A stretch of DNA of 64,000 nucleotides. It comes from Halomonas borealis. Its GTDB lineage: Bacteria > Pseudomonadota > Gammaproteobacteria > Pseudomonadales > Halomonadaceae. Below are positions 35,850 to 43,912 of this stretch, in pieces; the first letter of the stretch is position 1; each line of letters opens with the position of its first letter. Under the pieces are notes generated by a model. That model had not been told where the DNA came from. It was given only the letters and a program-made list of their open reading frames with translations, and made no database searches. Position numbers and translations under genes: made by a program. The stretch covers positions 1 to 64,000 of the forward strand of contig NZ_SDMO01000006.1 in the NCBI RefSeq assembly GCF_004798905.1, given 5' to 3'.

Positions 35850-36812
35850 ATGAAGATCGTCTTTACCGACCTCGATCACGCCAACCACGACGTGGAGACC
35901 GAGATCCTCGACCGTGCAGGCTTCGCAGCCCCGCTGCTTCGCTGCCTGAACGAAGATGAGCTGATCGAGCAGCTCGCAGGCGTCGAAATCGCGCTCAACC
36001 AGTACGCGCCCTTCACCCGGCGAGTCTTCGATGCCCTCCCCGACCTCAAGCAGATCATCCGCTATGGGGTGGGCGTCAACAACGTCGATCTCGAGGCCGC
36101 CAGCGCCGCCGGCGTGCAGGTCTGCAACGTCCCGGACTACGGCATGCACGAGGTCTCCGATCACGCCCTGGCGCTGAGCCTCGCCCTGATTCGCAAGCTG
36201 GTGCCGATGAACGCCGGTTGCCAGGCCGGCCGCTGGGAGTACGCCGATGCCATCCCGATCCGGCGCCAAACCCGCATGACAGCGGGCGTGGTCGGCCTCG
36301 GTCGCATCGGCCGACTCTACGCCCGCAAGATGGCGGCGCTGGGCTTCAACGTCATCGCCCACGACCGCTACCATCAGCCCAATGCCGCCGACGGCAACGA
36401 TGACATTCGCTGCCTCGAGCTCGATGCGCTGTTCCGCGAGGCCGACGTGATCGGGCTGTTTTGCCCGCTGACCGAGGAGACCCGGCACATGGTGGACGAC
36501 GCGGCGCTGGCGCGGATGAAACCCACCGCCTATGTGGTGAACACCTCCCGCGGGGGCATCATCGATGAGGCGGCCCTGGCCCAGGCACTGACGGCGGGCA
36601 AGCTGGCCGGCGCCGCCCTGGACACCACCGAGCGGGAGCCGCTACCGGCGGACAGCCCATTGCGCGGCATCGACAACTGCCTGGTCACGCCGCACATGGC
36701 CTGGTACTCGGAAGACGCGGCGCTGGAGCTTAAGCGCAAGGTGGCCGAGGAAGCGGTGCGCTTCGCCAACGGCGAGCAGATCCTGTGGCCGGTGAATCGG
36801 CCGGAGAAATGA
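35850..36812 (+). CDS. D-isomer-specific 2-hydroxyacid dehydrogenase
   Basis: 320 residues. GLGRIG (149-154) NAD fold with Arg234, Glu263 and His282 as the catalytic trio (SRGG, EREP, TPHM). The family reduces 2-keto acids such as glyoxylate, hydroxypyruvate or 2-ketogluconate. A perfect GGAGA ribosome site precedes it, 11 bp after the SDR stop. The role is unclear: with the Zn-dehydrogenase and SDR it would also fit a 2-ketogulonate/idonate/gluconate route. Confidence 0.82.
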   Translation: MKIVFTDLDHANHDVETEILDRAGFAAPLLRCLNEDELIEQLAGVEIALNQYAPFTRRVFDALPDLKQIIRYGVGVNNVDLEAASAAGVQVCNVPDYGMHEVSDHALALSLALIRKLVPMNAGCQAGRWEYADAIPIRRQTRMTAGVVGLGRIGRLYARKMAALGFNVIAHDRYHQPNAADGNDDIRCLELDALFREADVIGLFCPLTEETRHMVDDAALARMKPTAYVVNTSRGGIIDEAALAQALTAGKLAGAALDTTEREPLPADSPLRGIDNCLVTPHMAWYSEDAALELKRKVAEEAVRFANGEQILWPVNRPEK

Positions 36813-36846
36813 AGCGGCTGCTCCACCACTGGAACGCCCGACGAAT

Positions 36847-36867
36847 CTGGGGTTCATCGAACCCCAG
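36847..36867 (+). terminator. Hairpin after the rightward operon
   Basis: CTGGGGTTC and GAACCCCAG form a 9-bp stem with loop ATC, 34 bp beyond the hydroxyacid dehydrogenase stop. There is no U-run, so it may be a weak terminator or a 3'-end stabiliser. Confidence 0.5.
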
Positions 36868-37006
36868 CCGGGACCACAGCCTCGCAGGTTACTGATACGG
36901 GTGGTGGAGCGCCCTCCATTCCACCATCTTCCAAGGGCCACGCCGCTGTCACGCCAACCTGCGAATCGTCATGTAATTCCGGGCATCGCGCCCGTCATAT
37001 CAACGG

Positions 37007-37035
37007 CAAGGCCCTCGCCGATGGCGAGGGCCTTG
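37007..37035. terminator. Bidirectional hairpin between convergent operons
   Basis: CAAGGCCCTCGCC and GGCGAGGGCCTTG form a perfect 13-bp stem with loop GAT. The core is the same as in the terminator at 20884-20914. It lies between the rightward operon and the end of the second tctA. Confidence 0.65.
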
Positions 37036-37065
37036 TTGGAAATAACCGACGGAGACAACCGATGG

Positions 37066-38595
37066 TCAGCTCGCGCTCTTGCTGCCCTTCAGCTGCATCG
37101 GCTTGCGAATCACCAGAAAATAGATGAAGACCAGCGTCAGTACGATGAAGAACAGGCTGTCCGGTTGGGTCACGAACACCGTCAGGTCGCCGTTGGACAG
37201 TGTCAGGGCGCGACGCAGGTACTCTTCGAGACCCGGCCCGAGGATGAACCCAAGCAACAGGGTCACCACCGGATAGCCGTGCTTGCGCAGATAGAAGGCC
37301 AACCCCCCCATGACCAGGGTCATCATCATCTGGAAGGTCGAGTAGGTCGCCACATAGCTACCCACCACCGCCAGCATGGCGATCGAGCCGAACAACACGT
37401 CACGACGAATGCGCACGATGCGAATGAAGTAGGGCCCCAGCAGGTACATGGTCAGCGGGATCAGGATCAGCGCGCTGAAGATCAACGCCGCCAGCATGGG
37501 CGCGATCAGCCCGGCCTGGGACTCCATCAGCTGAGGCCCCGGCTGAATCCCGTTGATCACCAGCACCCCCAGCACGATGGCGGTGATCGGATCACCGGGG
37601 ATGCCGAAGGTCAGCATCGGCACCAGGGCACCGCCGCACACCGCATTGTTGGCACTCTCGGCCGCCGCGATGCCCTGAGGGTTGCCCTTGCCAAAGGAAT
37701 CCGGATCCCGCGAGGTGCGTACCGCCTCCACGTAGGCCAGGAAACCGCCCATGGAGCCACCGGCACCGGGCAGGGTGCCGACAAGATAGCCGATGGTGGA
37801 GGACTTCAGGTAGCAGGCGGCCCCGATGCGCCGGATCGCCGAACGCGAGGGAATGAAGTCACGGCGACGGATCCTCGCCACCCCTTTCAGCTTCTCGCGG
37901 ATGCGTTTCGCCTCGTCATTCTCGGCCAGCTGGGTCAGCAGCTCGCTGATGGCGAAGGTGCCGATGATCACCGGCATCAGGTCGATCCCGGCCGCCAGCT
38001 CCCCCATGCCGAAGCTGAATCTAGCCACCGGCACCATGGCGTCCAGCCCTACCGTGGCCAGCATCAGGCCGAGGCAGGCGGCGATCGCGGCGCGGCGGAC
38101 ATTCCCTCGTTGAGCGATCACGATGACGATCAACGCGAACAGGATCAACGCGCACTTGCCGGTGGTCTGCACCAGCAGCGACAGGTCGGCGATCAGCGGC
38201 GCCAGCACCACCAACAGCACCGCGCCGAAGACGCCCCCGATCATCGAACCGAAGGAGGCATGCCCCAGCGCCAGAGGGCCTTCGCCCCGCTGCTGCATGG
38301 GGTAGCCTTCCAGCGCCGTCATCATCGAAGACGGGGCACCGGGAATGTTGATGGTGGTCGCGGTGATGCTGCCGCCACACATCCCCGCCATGTAGATGCT
38401 GGCACAGGCCATCAGCGCGGTGGTCACATCCAGGCTGTAGGTCAGCGGCAGCAACAGTGCGAGCGCCAGGGTCGCGGTCAGGCCGGGAATCGCCGAAAAG
38501 ATGGTGCCGATCAGAAAGCCCGCCACCACATAGAACAGCACCGTGGGATCGAGCAGCAGCCCGAAGCTCGCCACCACTTGCATCATGAAATCCAT
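37066..38595 (-). CDS. tctA: Tripartite tricarboxylate transporter, large permease TctA (second copy)
   Basis: 509 residues with the TctA landmarks FSAIPGLTATLALALLLP, GTLPGAGGSMGGFLAY and TFGIPGDPITAIVLG. Clearly a paralogue of the first TctA but diverged. GGAGGG lies before the ATG. Last gene of the rraA-tctCBA operon. The substrate is unknown, probably the carboxylate handled by the RraA-like enzyme. Confidence 0.92.
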   Translation of the reverse strand: MDFMMQVVASFGLLLDPTVLFYVVAGFLIGTIFSAIPGLTATLALALLLPLTYSLDVTTALMACASIYMAGMCGGSITATTINIPGAPSSMMTALEGYPMQQRGEGPLALGHASFGSMIGGVFGAVLLVVLAPLIADLSLLVQTTGKCALILFALIVIVIAQRGNVRRAAIAACLGLMLATVGLDAMVPVARFSFGMGELAAGIDLMPVIIGTFAISELLTQLAENDEAKRIREKLKGVARIRRRDFIPSRSAIRRIGAACYLKSSTIGYLVGTLPGAGGSMGGFLAYVEAVRTSRDPDSFGKGNPQGIAAAESANNAVCGGALVPMLTFGIPGDPITAIVLGVLVINGIQPGPQLMESQAGLIAPMLAALIFSALILIPLTMYLLGPYFIRIVRIRRDVLFGSIAMLAVVGSYVATYSTFQMMMTLVMGGLAFYLRKHGYPVVTLLLGFILGPGLEEYLRRALTLSNGDLTVFVTQPDSLFFIVLTLVFIYFLVIRKPMQLKGSKSAS

Positions 38596-38657
38596 GCATC
38601 ACCCTCCGCGCAGCGACATGCGGGCATTCCCGCCGGTCTCGAGTTGGTCGTCATGAT

Positions 38658-39161
38658 TCACCCCCAGAGTGTCGGCAGACGCACGTTGAAGACCTGGTTG
38701 AACAACAGGTAGCCGAGCGCGGTGATCACCAGTGCGATCGCGGCCTTGCTCCACCACCTGTCGAGCCCCGAGAACAGCAGCATCACCGCCAGCACGTAGA
38801 GCAGGGTGGACAGCGCGTAGCCCAGCGGCTGGAAGGCCAGCACGTAGACCAGAGTCGCCAGCATCAGCACCAGCTCCGGCGACCAGCGGCGGCCGTCGGA
38901 GGAACCTTCCGACGCGTCATCGCTGGCGCTGGCAGCCGCGGCACGCACCGCCGACCACCACTGCAGGCCGCACAACAGCGTGGCGAGCAGACCGGTCAGC
39001 AGAGGAAAGAAAGACGGCGTCAACTTGCCCCCTTCGAGGGGTGGTCCCATCGCCAGGCTACCGATCAGGTAACCGAGCGATAGCAGCGCCAGCACCGCAT
39101 GGAATCTAGCCGCACCGGACCCGAGCCCGCGCACCAGATGAGAAGACAGGAAACGAGACAT
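38658..39161 (-). CDS. tctB: Tripartite tricarboxylate transporter, small permease TctB (second copy)
   Basis: 167 residues from ATG 39161, with GAGGAGAGG upstream; a 47-residue longer reading lacks a ribosome site. Four hydrophobic segments and an acidic loop (SDDASEGSSDG). Placed between tctC and tctA as usual. Confidence 0.85.
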   Translation of the reverse strand: MSRFLSSHLVRGLGSGAARFHAVLALLSLGYLIGSLAMGPPLEGGKLTPSFFPLLTGLLATLLCGLQWWSAVRAAAASASDDASEGSSDGRRWSPELVLMLATLVYVLAFQPLGYALSTLLYVLAVMLLFSGLDRWWSKAAIALVITALGYLLFNQVFNVRLPTLWG

Positions 39162-39326
39162 GCAATACCTCTCCTCGGTCTCCGGCAAAGGAGACCGACA
39201 ACTACAGTGATCGTCGAGCAGGAACGTCAGACAGGCGGGGCGGCAGGTCCTTGCGCATTGCCCCTGACACAGGGCCGCTCCCCACCACTGGCGAGGCGCC
39301 AAGGCGCCCCGCCGGATACTCGAGGC

Positions 39327-40334
39327 TTACAGGTTCAGTTCATCCATCGCGTCGAAGGTCCGCTCCTGATAGCCATCGATCCACTCGTTGACTTCCTCGC
39401 TACCGAGCCAGCCGGGCGCCACGCCGAGACTGGTGACCCATTGCTGAAACTCATCGCTCGAGTAGGCCTCGTGATAGGCGGACTCGAGGGTATCGATGGC
39501 ATCTTCGGGAGTGTTAGCCGGGGCTGCGAGCACGATGAAGCTGCCGGTCTCCAGGTCCACATCGAAATCCGAGATCGGCGGCACATCAGGATAGGCGGCG
39601 TTCTGCGAGCCAGACAGCTCGACCACACCCATGGCATCGCCCGACGACAGGATCCCGGAGAAATCCCCGAGGCTCGAGATAGCGGCGTCGATCTCGCCGG
39701 ACAGCAACGCTTCGGCCTCCGCGGTGGAAGACCCCGGATAGGAAATCACATTGAAGGAAACCCCGGTGGCCGCCTCCAATCGACGCACCGCCAGATAGGG
39801 ACCGGAGCCCTCCGGTGCCACCCCGATGCGTACCGTGCCAGGATTAGCCTTGGCCGCCTCGATCAGTTCCTCGTAGGACGAGTAGCCGGACCGTTGGGAC
39901 ACCACGATGGCGTCCGCCTCCTGGGTGACTCGGGCGAAAGGCGTGAGCTTTTCCAGCGAATAGCCCGGCACCATGTTACCCCGCGGCAGAGTCACGACGC
40001 TGTCATAGGTCAGCACACCGATGGTGTGGCCATCGGGCCTCGCCGTGGCCAACTGCATCAGGCCGGTGGCCGTCACCGCCCCACCGATGTTCTCCACGTA
40101 GATGGAAGTGGGCAGTGCCTCCTCGGCCAGGCTGCTGATCTTGCGCGAGATCGCATCGGCACCACCGCCGGCGGGCCAGGGCACGATCATGCGGATATCA
40201 CGCTGGGGGAAATCGGCCTGGGCGGTGGGCACCGCCACCACGGCGGCGAGGGCCGTGGTGGCCAGGGTGGCACCTACCACACCCTTGGCGAGGCGTTGGC
40301 GAAGGGAGGAGTCGAGGGATTTGAGAGCGAACAT
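39327..40334 (-). CDS. tctC: Tripartite tricarboxylate transporter, periplasmic binding protein TctC (second copy)
   Basis: 335 residues. Long signal peptide ending near residue 40 (VPTAQA), then FPQRDIRMIVPWPAGGGADAI, the family signature. 165 bp upstream of tctB and 54 bp after the RraA-like gene. Confidence 0.9.
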   Translation of the reverse strand: MFALKSLDSSLRQRLAKGVVGATLATTALAAVVAVPTAQADFPQRDIRMIVPWPAGGGADAISRKISSLAEEALPTSIYVENIGGAVTATGLMQLATARPDGHTIGVLTYDSVVTLPRGNMVPGYSLEKLTPFARVTQEADAIVVSQRSGYSSYEELIEAAKANPGTVRIGVAPEGSGPYLAVRRLEAATGVSFNVISYPGSSTAEAEALLSGEIDAAISSLGDFSGILSSGDAMGVVELSGSQNAAYPDVPPISDFDVDLETGSFIVLAAPANTPEDAIDTLESAYHEAYSSDEFQQWVTSLGVAPGWLGSEEVNEWIDGYQERTFDAMDELNL

Positions 40335-40388
40335 AGCGGTTCCTCGCGGTTGTGATTGTCGTTGTCGGTGGATCGCAGTCGCCCGCGG

Positions 40389-41135
40389 TCAGTCGCGGGT
40401 CTCCTGCTGTCGCAGATAGGCCCGGTACTCTTCCTGGGCCTGCTCGTTGGGGGGGTACAGGCCGATGACCGCCGCGCCGGCGTTCACCTTCTCCAGCACG
40501 TAGGCCTCGAAGGCCTCCATGCCGCTGGCCTCCTCGGCGATCTCGTCGGCCAGCTCCAGCGGCACCACGATCACGCCGTCGCCATCGCCAACCAGCACAT
40601 CGCCCGGATAGACCGGCACGCCGCCGCAGCCGACCGGCTGCTGGATATCCACCGCGTGATGCTTGGTCAGGTTGGTCGGGGCGCTGGGCTTGGTGCAGAA
40701 CACCGGCATAGCCATGGCCTCGGCGTGCTCGGAGTCACGCACCCCGGCATCGGACACGAAACCCGCGCACTCGCGCACCTGCAAGCGGGTGAGCAGGATG
40801 CTGCCGGCACTGGCGGCACTGGCATCCTGGCGACAATCGGAGACCAGCACACGCCCCGGCGGCACGCTTTCCACCGCCAGGCGCTGGGGGTGCTCCGGAT
40901 CCCGGAAGGCGGCGACCACGTCCAGGTCTTCCCGGGCCGGGATATAGCGCAGGGTATAGGCCTGCCCCACCATCTTGACCCGATCGTCGTTCATACGGCC
41001 GACATTCTGGATGTAGGTGTTCTTCAGGCCTCGCTTGTGCAACAGGGTATGCAGGGAGGCCGTCGATGCCCGCATCAGGCGCTCGCGGGTCTGGTGGGAC
41101 AGTTCTGCGTGGGGATAATCGTTGATGATGCTCAT
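40389..41135 (-). CDS. RraA/HMG-aldolase-family protein
   Basis: 248 residues from ATG 41135. GFVSDAGVRDSEHAEAM contains the RraA-fold Gly...Arg-Asp metal site, and VYPGDVLVGDGDGVIVVP is the other family block. The fold covers RNase E inhibitor RraA and class II aldolases such as 4-hydroxy-4-methyl-2-oxoglutarate aldolase. At the head of a TTT operon an aldolase or oxaloacetate-decarboxylase-like role is more likely than RNase E control. The upstream 47-residue reading is lysine/AT-rich and lacks a ribosome site. Confidence 0.75.
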   Translation of the reverse strand: MSIINDYPHAELSHQTRERLMRASTASLHTLLHKRGLKNTYIQNVGRMNDDRVKMVGQAYTLRYIPAREDLDVVAAFRDPEHPQRLAVESVPPGRVLVSDCRQDASAASAGSILLTRLQVRECAGFVSDAGVRDSEHAEAMAMPVFCTKPSAPTNLTKHHAVDIQQPVGCGGVPVYPGDVLVGDGDGVIVVPLELADEIAEEASGMEAFEAYVLEKVNAGAAVIGLYPPNEQAQEEYRAYLRQQETRD

Positions 41136-41382
41136 GGCTCCGCCGAGTAGCTCGATGAATGTCGAGCCACTATAGGAAGTGCCTGGCCGCTTTTCAAACA
41201 ACTTTTTACAAATAATGCCTTTTGGCTTCCTGCTCAGGCATTCCGTATATTGCTCCACACGAACAAATAAAAACAAGTTATTGTATTTAAATGGAAAAAT
41301 GCTCGGGATCTGCTCTCATCAATCCCCACGACAGGCTCTTAGACATAGGTCTAAAAAGGAAATATTTGTCTATAACCCCTCA

Positions 41383-42000
41383 TCAATACAGGGGGCCCGC
41401 CACCACTCTCAAGGCCAGCGCCAGTAACAGCATCCCGGTAGCACGGTTGATCCAGTGCGACCGAGCCTGCAACCAAGGCAGCACGCGTGAGTGCGACAGG
41501 CCGACGGCCACCAGCACATACCAGGCGCCGTCGATGATCATCGCCGTGAGCACGATGATCGCTCGGGCGGCGAGGCTCATGTCCGGCGTCACGAACTGGC
41601 TAAGTAAAGCCACGAAGAACAGGATCAGCTTGGGATTGCCGAGCGCCACCAGCATGCCCTCGCGGGCCGCCTGGCGCCCCGAGGTGGCCATCGCCCCGGC
41701 CTCCAGCGCCCCGCCGTGCCCGGCCCGCAGGGCCTTGATGCCCAGCCAGGCCAGGTAGGCCGCCCCACCCCAGGTGATCGCCTGGAACAGCATCGGGAAG
41801 CGCACGATCACCGCCCCCAACCCCCAGACGGTGAGCAGCGCATAGAAGCCCACGCCCAGCGCATGAGTGAGCGCCGCGATGATGCCCGGCACGCGCCCGC
41901 CACCCAGGGTATGGCGCAGCACCAGCGCCAGGCTGGGGCCCGGCGACATCGCCCCCATGGCACAGATCGCGGCCAACGACATCCACAGCGAAAACGGCAT
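41383..42000 (-). CDS. LysE/RhtB-family amino-acid exporter
   Basis: 205 residues with six membrane segments. AMSPGPSLALVLRHTLGGGR is the family's N-terminal signature and GNPKLILFFVALLSQF the central one. It exports amino acids or related compounds by proton exchange. AAGGAG precedes the ATG. It stands alone, divergent from exoD-like genes. Confidence 0.88.
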   Translation of the reverse strand: MPFSLWMSLAAICAMGAMSPGPSLALVLRHTLGGGRVPGIIAALTHALGVGFYALLTVWGLGAVIVRFPMLFQAITWGGAAYLAWLGIKALRAGHGGALEAGAMATSGRQAAREGMLVALGNPKLILFFVALLSQFVTPDMSLAARAIIVLTAMIIDGAWYVLVAVGLSHSRVLPWLQARSHWINRATGMLLLALALRVVAGPLY

Positions 42001-42172
42001 GACGGTCTCCTTGAGTCAGTGATCGAGCGGCGTGGCCTCGCTCCGCCGAGGGAATCCCAGGCATCGCCCCGCTCCGCCGGTGCGGCGGGAAGGACGCAGC
42101 GCCCAGCATACGATATCGTGCTATCGGGTGCCCGGCAGGGCCGCCCCTTTTCGACCCGACGCCAAGGACCCC

Positions 42173-42787
42173 ATGACCGACGACACCTCGCGCGGCCCAG
42201 GCCACGTTCCTCCTCACGATCTATCCACGCTGATCACACGGGTCCAGCAGGCGGGGCGGCGGCACGACACCGTCAGCCTGGAAGCGATCCTCGACACCGT
42301 CGGGCGCCGCAGCTTCGCCCCTTTCCTGCTGATCGCGGGGCTCATCACGCTGGCCCCGGTGATCGGCGACATCCCCGGGGTGCCTACGCTGATGGCCGGG
42401 CTGGTGGTGCTCACCGCCGCCCAGCTGCTGCTGGGCCGGAAGCATTTCTGGCTACCGCGCTTCCTGCTCGAACGCCGCGTGTCTCGCGCGCGCTTCCAGC
42501 GAGTCACCGGCTGGATGGAACGCCCCGCTCGCTGGGTCGACCGCTGGCTTCGGGCACGCCTGGTCTGGCTCACCCGCGCCCCGGCCCACCTCGCCGTGGC
42601 GCTGACCTGCCTGCTGATCGGGCTGGCCATGCCGCCGATGGAACTGGTGCCCTTCTCCGCCAACGGCGGCGGCCTGGCGCTGACGCTCTTCGGCCTGGCA
42701 TTGCTCGCCGAGGATGGGCTGATGGCGCTGGCGGCCTACCTGCTGACCGGCACCACCCTGGCCTTGGTGGTCATCGGCCTCGCCTGA
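42173..42787 (+). CDS. ExoD-family membrane protein
   Basis: 204 residues. LEAILDTVGRRSFAPFLLIAGLITLAPVIGDIPGVPTLMAG is the ExoD block (exopolysaccharide synthesis, Rhizobium), followed by four hydrophobic segments. The function is poorly known; loss in rhizobia alters exopolysaccharide and alkaline tolerance. ATG 42173 sits after AAGGA. It precedes the DUF1206 gene by 22 bp. Confidence 0.8.
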   Translation: MTDDTSRGPGHVPPHDLSTLITRVQQAGRRHDTVSLEAILDTVGRRSFAPFLLIAGLITLAPVIGDIPGVPTLMAGLVVLTAAQLLLGRKHFWLPRFLLERRVSRARFQRVTGWMERPARWVDRWLRARLVWLTRAPAHLAVALTCLLIGLAMPPMELVPFSANGGGLALTLFGLALLAEDGLMALAAYLLTGTTLALVVIGLA

Positions 42788-42809
42788 CACTTCGCCCGTG
42801 GAGTCCACG

Positions 42810-43622
42810 ATGCCAAAACCCGATTCCCGACTGACGCAGGCGATAGCCATCGCGGCCGGCGCCGGCTATGCCGCCAAGGGCATCGTCTACCTGCTGGTGG
42901 GTGGTTTGGCCTTCCTGGCGGCGCTCGGCCTGGTCCGCGACAGCATCGGCACCAAGGAGGTCCTGTTCGGCCTGGCCCGCCAGCCCTTCGGCGACCTGAT
43001 GATCACCGTCCTCGGCGGCGGGCTCGCCGCCTATGCCGTGTGGCGCCTGCTTCAGGCCCTGCTCGATACCGAAGATACCGGGCACGGCCCCAAGGGCCTG
43101 GTCACACGGCTGGGGTTCCTGATCAGCAGCCTCATCCACGCCAGCCTCTGCGTCTACTGCGTCGACCTGCTGCGCGACGCCGCCGCGGCCTCGGGGGACG
43201 GTTCCGTCCGCGACCATACCGCCCAGGTAATGAGCCACCAGGGCGGACTCTACGTGACCTTCGCGCTCGGCCTGGTGTTCATCGCCATCGGCCTTCGCCA
43301 ATTGTGGCGCGCCCTACGACGCAGCTATCTCAAGAACTGGGATCGCCAGGACCTGGGGCCGCTACAGCGACGGCTGGCCGACGCCATCACGCATTGGGGG
43401 CTGTCCGCCCGCGGCCTGGTGTTCCAGGTCATCGGCCTGTTCCTGTGCCTGGCGGCCTGGCGCACCGACCCCAGCGAGGCTCAAGGCCTCGGCGGCGCGC
43501 TCAATGTGCTCGCCGAGCAGCCTTTCGGCCCCTGGCTGCTGGGCACCGTGGCGCTCGGGCTGGTGAGTTACGGCCTGTACTGCCTGATAAACGCCGTCAT
43601 CCGCGACACCAGCCTCGACTGA
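42810..43622 (+). CDS. DUF1206-family membrane protein
   Basis: 270 residues from ATG 42810, with GGAG 7 bases upstream. Three similar two-helix units, each starting with an arginine- or alanine-rich GYAAKGIVYLLVG-like segment (about 20-80, 105-170 and 200-260), which is the DUF1206 repeat. Function unknown; often near stress or envelope genes. Confidence 0.8.
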   Translation: MPKPDSRLTQAIAIAAGAGYAAKGIVYLLVGGLAFLAALGLVRDSIGTKEVLFGLARQPFGDLMITVLGGGLAAYAVWRLLQALLDTEDTGHGPKGLVTRLGFLISSLIHASLCVYCVDLLRDAAAASGDGSVRDHTAQVMSHQGGLYVTFALGLVFIAIGLRQLWRALRRSYLKNWDRQDLGPLQRRLADAITHWGLSARGLVFQVIGLFLCLAAWRTDPSEAQGLGGALNVLAEQPFGPWLLGTVALGLVSYGLYCLINAVIRDTSLD

Positions 43623-43675
43623 GCCGGCCGGCGGTCGTGCCTCACGCGTCCGCCGAGCATCGAGACACCGGGCGT

Positions 43676-43786
43676 AAAAAAAGCCGCCCCGAAAAGGAGC
43701 GGCGAGAAACCGTGACTAGCATTGAGGAGAATCCGACAACCACCGACCCTAGTGGCCGTCGGCCGTGGCGATTCCTCTACGCCACG
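43676..43786 (-). ncRNA. Candidate small RNA between convergent genes
   Basis: On the minus strand: TTGACG (43815-43820), 17-bp spacer, TACGTT (43792-43797), then a hairpin GTGGCG/CGCCAC (43765-43785) with a GAGGAA loop, further GC stems, a TTCTCCTC stretch able to pair with ribosome sites, and a terminator GCCGCTCC/GGGGCGGC plus T7 (43676-43703). Promoter, structure and terminator together suggest an independent RNA of about 110 nt; the terminator may instead just end the symporter transcript. Confidence 0.4.
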
Positions 43787-43912
43787 CCCCAAACGTAAGT
43801 CACTCTCATCGGCACGTCAATGCAAATACGAATATTTTTTATCCACACCCTCCCGGCTCCCTGCACGTACAGCGCCTCGATCACCACTCACCGCGACAGC
43901 GGCTAGCCCCGC

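Noticed and set aside
32868-36812. Non-phosphorylative rhamnose/fucose pathway
   Set aside because: No diketo-deoxy-acid hydrolase (FAH family) or aldolase gene is present, and the Zn-dehydrogenase plus KduD-like pair fits a KDG route better.
36901-38712. 603-codon plus-strand frame opposite tctA
   Set aside because: His/Gln/Arg-rich antisense shadow of the TctA gene with no motif.
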